In this document: piece after piece, positions 12,439 to 13,066 of the stretch
Numbering within the stretch: position 1 is the first letter of the stretch
How the letters are laid out: each line of letters opens with the position of its first letter
Origin: Dysgonamonadaceae bacterium
Lineage (GTDB): Bacteria; Bacteroidota; Bacteroidia; Bacteroidales; Azobacteroidaceae
Length of the DNA: 13,066 nucleotides
NCBI GenBank assembly: GCA_031260235.1
Contig: JAIRKG010000003.1
Span: forward strand, 1-13,066
Reading direction: 5' to 3'
Program-made: the position numbers and the translations under genes
Notes under the pieces: model-generated
The model's input: only the letters and a program-made list of their open reading frames with translations
The model's database searches: none
Told to the model about the DNA's origin: nothing

Positions 12439-13066
12439 ATGAAACGAAAAATTTATTTGACAGCAGCAGTATGCCTGCTTTGCCTTTCAACGGCACAGGC
12501 GCAAACTTTCAATATTAATACCGGCAGCAACATCGTAATCACGGCGAACGGGACTTACACAATTACAGGCACCGGCTCGCCGACAACCCACACCATTAAG
12601 GTAAACCCCGGCGTTGTTGCCGATATTACGCTGGAAAATGTAAACATTGACGTAAGCGGAATCACAAACGCCTGCGCCTTCGAGATGTCGGGCGCAACCG
12701 TTACGCTACGCCTTTCCGGCACTGACACCCTCAAGTCAAATGGGACCGCCGCAGGCTTGCAAGTTTCCGCAGGCGCTACGCTCGTTATTGAAGACGCATC
12801 AAACAGCAATCGTCTTACCGTATCCGGCGGAGCAAAGGCGGCAGGAATAGGCGGAGCGTCGGGATCTGCGGCAGGAAACATCACGATAAACAGCGGGATT
12901 ATCACCGCAACAGGCTCCACTGCCGCAGGAGACAACGGCGGCGGCGCAGGCATCGGTGGCGGCTATCAGGGAGACGGCGGCGTTATCACGATAAACGGCG
13001 GAGAGATAACCGCAATTTGCGAAAGCACAGACTGGGGCGCTGCCGCTATCGGCGGCGGTGGCAGCG
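12439..13066 (+). CDS. Secreted Gly/Ala/Thr-rich repetitive beta-structure protein, C-terminus cut by window edge
   Basis: The gene opens at ATG 12439 and stays open for 209 codons to the right edge. Residues 1-21 are a clear signal peptide (KRK, hydrophobic core, cut after AQA). The mature part starts with repeating short beta-strand motifs (NIVITANGTYTITG, NVNIDVSG, ATVTLRLSGTDTL, ATLVIED) typical of parallel beta-helix or carbohydrate-binding-like surface modules. From about 135 it falls into repeats of 32-35 residues: AGIGGASGSAAGNITINSG, then AGIGGGYQGDGGVITINGG, then AAIGGGGS at the edge. Lysines and aromatics are few. The DNA is visibly richer in G+C than the upstream genes, with many GGC, GCC and ACC codons. 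It is probably the N-terminus of a large surface or exported protein; the function and any C-terminal sorting domain are outside the window. Confidence 0.8.
   Translation, partial: MKRKIYLTAAVCLLCLSTAQAQTFNINTGSNIVITANGTYTITGTGSPTTHTIKVNPGVVADITLENVNIDVSGITNACAFEMSGATVTLRLSGTDTLKSNGTAAGLQVSAGATLVIEDASNSNRLTVSGGAKAAGIGGASGSAAGNITINSGIITATGSTAAGDNGGGAGIGGGYQGDGGVITINGGEITAICESTDWGAAAIGGGGS

Noticed and set aside
12555..12953. 132-residue Pro/Ala-rich reading frame on the minus strand
   Set aside because: It is antisense to the secreted repeat protein, and its Pro/Ala/Val richness is the mirror of the Gly/Ala/Thr codons on the other strand. It has no recognisable domain or promoter.

Overview
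This 13 kb window reads as ordinary chromosome of a member of the Bacteroidota, most likely Bacteroidales. Three things suggest this. Several starts are preceded by the Bacteroidetes-type promoter (TTTG, a 19-20 base spacer, then TAnnTTTG) rather than sigma-70 boxes, and strong Shine-Dalgarno sequences are rare. Several proteins belong to families known mainly from this phylum: DUF1599/Nmad1, the BT_3928-type DoxX protein, DUF3316 and the viroplasmin-type RNase H. Intergenic DNA is AT-rich. The genus cannot be fixed from the sequence alone.

Layout. Positions 1-2758 (minus strand) hold a co-directional run: a SpoU/TrmH-family RNA methyltransferase, a class I aminotransferase, and a CPBP intramembrane protease that is cut by the left window edge. 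The last two are 8 bases apart. A 300-base divergent intergenic region follows, with two promoters, a three-copy 23-bp tandem repeat and one interspersed repeat. Positions 3066-4887 (plus) hold a two-gene overlapping operon: a duplicated-domain DUF1599 protein and a DoxX/MauE-type membrane protein with a thioredoxin-like C-terminal domain. Positions 4895-8442 (minus) hold a branched-chain aminotransferase (ilvE) and a divergent membrane-bound pyrophosphatase (hppA), separated by a 24-bp-arm inverted repeat. After a 430-base AT-rich divergent gap, positions 8935-10864 (plus) hold an outer-membrane DUF3316 barrel protein followed 10 bases later by an S41-family peptidase lipoprotein. Its 3' end overlaps convergently by 30 bases with shikimate kinase (aroK, minus, 10835-11377). 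RNase H (11453-12079) is divergent from aroK and ends in a terminator. A repeat-rich gap then leads to a strong promoter and the start of a secreted, Gly/Ala-rich repeat protein that runs off the right edge.

Working together. The identifiable metabolism is housekeeping: shikimate pathway, branched-chain amino acids, transamination, and PPi-driven ion pumping. The envelope-associated pairs (DoxX/thioredoxin-like; DUF3316 barrel plus S41 lipoprotein) are the functionally open parts. I found no phage, CRISPR, transposase, toxin-antitoxin or defence module, and no clear undescribed system. The most interesting items are the interspersed repeat family, the atypical pyrophosphatase signature, the DUF3316/S41 pair, and the repetitive surface protein at the right edge.
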